Source of the DNA: Fidelibacterota bacterium
GTDB lineage: Bacteria > Fidelibacterota > UBA8477 > JABMPR01
DNA: 7,175 bases
Direction of reading: 5' to 3'
NCBI GenBank assembly: GCA_030595455.1
Contig: JAUVDF010000045.1
Coordinates: forward strand, 1 to 7,175
Shown here: piece after piece, positions 6,105 through 7,175 of the stretch
How positions within the stretch are numbered: the stretch's first letter is position 1
Layout: each line of letters begins with the position of its first letter
Notes under the pieces: model-generated
What the model saw: the letters and a program-made list of their open reading frames with translations, nothing else
Databases searched by the model: none
What the model was told of the DNA's origin: nothing
Made by a program: the position numbers and the translations under genes

Positions 6105-7175
6105 TTGATCATAACTTTACTTAGCCTGGTTCTAGTAACGCTAAGCTCAAGCAGGGCTCAAACTCTGGAGTTTCCAGAAAATATATTATCCCACGTCCCG
6201 TTTGAAGTAAGCTGGCAGGATTTTTCACAAGCCTCCCCACAAAATCCAGTATCGGTGAGTGGTTTTAAGGGGGGACCCCTGTACATTACAAGTCCTGAAG
6301 GGGCGGCTCGTGTCAGTCTTTCGAGCACATCAACCATTGAATATCTATCTGAGAATCAAATCGAAAGACGTAATATTCCAGTTATTCCTGGCTGGTTGAG
6401 TATTCTACCACCACTATTGGCTATTATCCTGGCCTTAATTACAAAAGAGATGTTAATCTCGCTGTTCTCCGGAATCTGGGTTGGTGTGACCATCATGTTC
6501 AACTACAATCCTATCAGCGGATTACTAAGATCTCTTGATACATATATCGTTGGTACTGTTGCCGATTCAGGGCATGTGACTATCCTGCTCTTCACCTTTG
6601 GATTTGGTGGACTCATCGGCATTATCCAAAAGAACGGTGGTCTGGCCGGTATCGTGAATATTGCGACAAAATTTGCTCGCACCCGGGTAAGAGGGCAAGT
6701 AGCAACTGCATCGATGGGTCTATTTATCTTTTTTGATGACTATGCCAATAGTCTCCTGGTTGGAAATACCATGAGACCATTCACTGACAAATTACGGATC
6801 AGTAGGGAAAAGCTCAGCTATATCGTTGACTCAACTGCAGCTCCGGTAGCCAGTGTTGGTTTAATTAGTACCTGGATTGTATTCGCCATGTCATTGCTTG
6901 CCGGACAGTTGGAAGTTCTAGATATTCAAGCCAATGCATACCTGATATTCCTACTATCAATTCCCTTCAGCTATTATGCAATCCTGGCCATCATTTTCGT
7001 ATTCATGAATGCCGTTATGGGCCGTGAGTTTGGCCCCATGTATGCCGCTGAATACCGAGCCATCACAAAAGGAGAGGTCTTACGGCCGGGCGCAACACCA
7101 TTGTCAGATGACTCCTTACTTAAGAACTCAGTTCAGGAGAATATTCCCCATAGGTGGTATAATGCAGTGATCCCT
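6105..7175 (+). CDS. NhaC-type Na+/H+ antiporter with N-terminal signal-like extension, 3'-truncated
   Basis: The frame stays open to the window end, giving 357 residues of an antiporter that is normally about 450-500 long. The membrane part begins at about residue 97 ('WLSILPPLLAIILALITKEM') and contains the family block 'FFDDYANSLLVGNTMRP' with the paired Asp211-Asp212, followed by 'SREKLSYIVDSTAAPVAS'. NhaC proteins exchange Na+ for H+ across the inner membrane, though related members carry organic anions such as malate/lactate, so the substrate is inferred. Unlike plain NhaC, the protein opens with a hydrophobic stretch ending '...LSSSRAQT' that looks like a signal peptide, followed by about 70 hydrophilic residues rich in Ser, Pro and Gly. 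TTG 6105 is the only conventional start after the in-frame stop at 6078-6080. Starts at ATT 6099 or ATC 6081 would add Lys and Arg before the hydrophobic core and make a more standard signal peptide. It lies 11 bases after the cyclase gene. Confidence 0.88.
   Translation, partial: MIITLLSLVLVTLSSSRAQTLEFPENILSHVPFEVSWQDFSQASPQNPVSVSGFKGGPLYITSPEGAARVSLSSTSTIEYLSENQIERRNIPVIPGWLSILPPLLAIILALITKEMLISLFSGIWVGVTIMFNYNPISGLLRSLDTYIVGTVADSGHVTILLFTFGFGGLIGIIQKNGGLAGIVNIATKFARTRVRGQVATASMGLFIFFDDYANSLLVGNTMRPFTDKLRISREKLSYIVDSTAAPVASVGLISTWIVFAMSLLAGQLEVLDIQANAYLIFLLSIPFSYYAILAIIFVFMNAVMGREFGPMYAAEYRAITKGEVLRPGATPLSDDSLLKNSVQENIPHRWYNAVIP

Noticed and set aside
6268..6280. AGGGG-GGA-CCCCT hairpin
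   Set aside because: It lies inside the antiporter coding frame (Lys-Gly-Gly-Pro-Leu), has only a 3-base loop and no T run; probably incidental to codon choice.

Overview
The window reads as ordinary chromosomal DNA from a Gram-negative-type bacterium with moderately low GC and dense, single-strand gene packing. All seven protein genes are on the + strand. I see no rRNA, tRNA, CRISPR array, insertion sequence or phage gene. Protein style, with a signal-peptide NhaC, an RpoE-like ECF sigma factor and a type I periplasmic-binding-fold protein, would fit a marine lineage of the FCB/Neomarinimicrobiota kind. That placement is a guess from flavour only, since no marker gene here fixes it.

Region 1 (1-4374) looks like one long transcription unit. 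It holds the 3' part of a type I periplasmic-binding-fold protein (1-648), a PgeF/YfiH-type multicopper-oxidase-like (laccase-domain) protein (about 633-1388), undecaprenyl-diphosphate phosphatase UppP (1385-2200), DNA polymerase III delta subunit HolA (2202-3212), an ECF sigma factor (3216-3791) and its presumed membrane anti-sigma factor (3844-4374). Gaps run from a 4-base overlap to 52 bases. PgeF and UppP both concern peptidoglycan precursors, and the ECF/anti-sigma pair is a typical envelope-stress module, so the unit has an envelope theme with the replication gene holA embedded in it.

Region 2 (4375-4578) is the only sizeable gap. It holds a perfect 9-bp inverted repeat that may be a weak terminator or an operator, then a plausible sigma-70-type promoter and a strong ribosome binding site.

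Region 3 (4579-7175) starts a second unit. A soluble diguanylate cyclase with two probable GAF-like sensor regions and a complete GGEEF active site and inhibitory site is followed after 11 bases by the 5' part of an NhaC-type Na+/H+ antiporter that runs off the window. The antiporter carries a signal-peptide-like N-terminus and an extra hydrophilic segment before its membrane domain.

I found no convincing new biological system. The points most worth checking are that pgeF has no ATG/GTG/TTG start covering its conserved N-terminus, that the same protein has Ser where the family has its first metal-binding His, and that the antiporter has an unusual N-terminus whose start is also uncertain.
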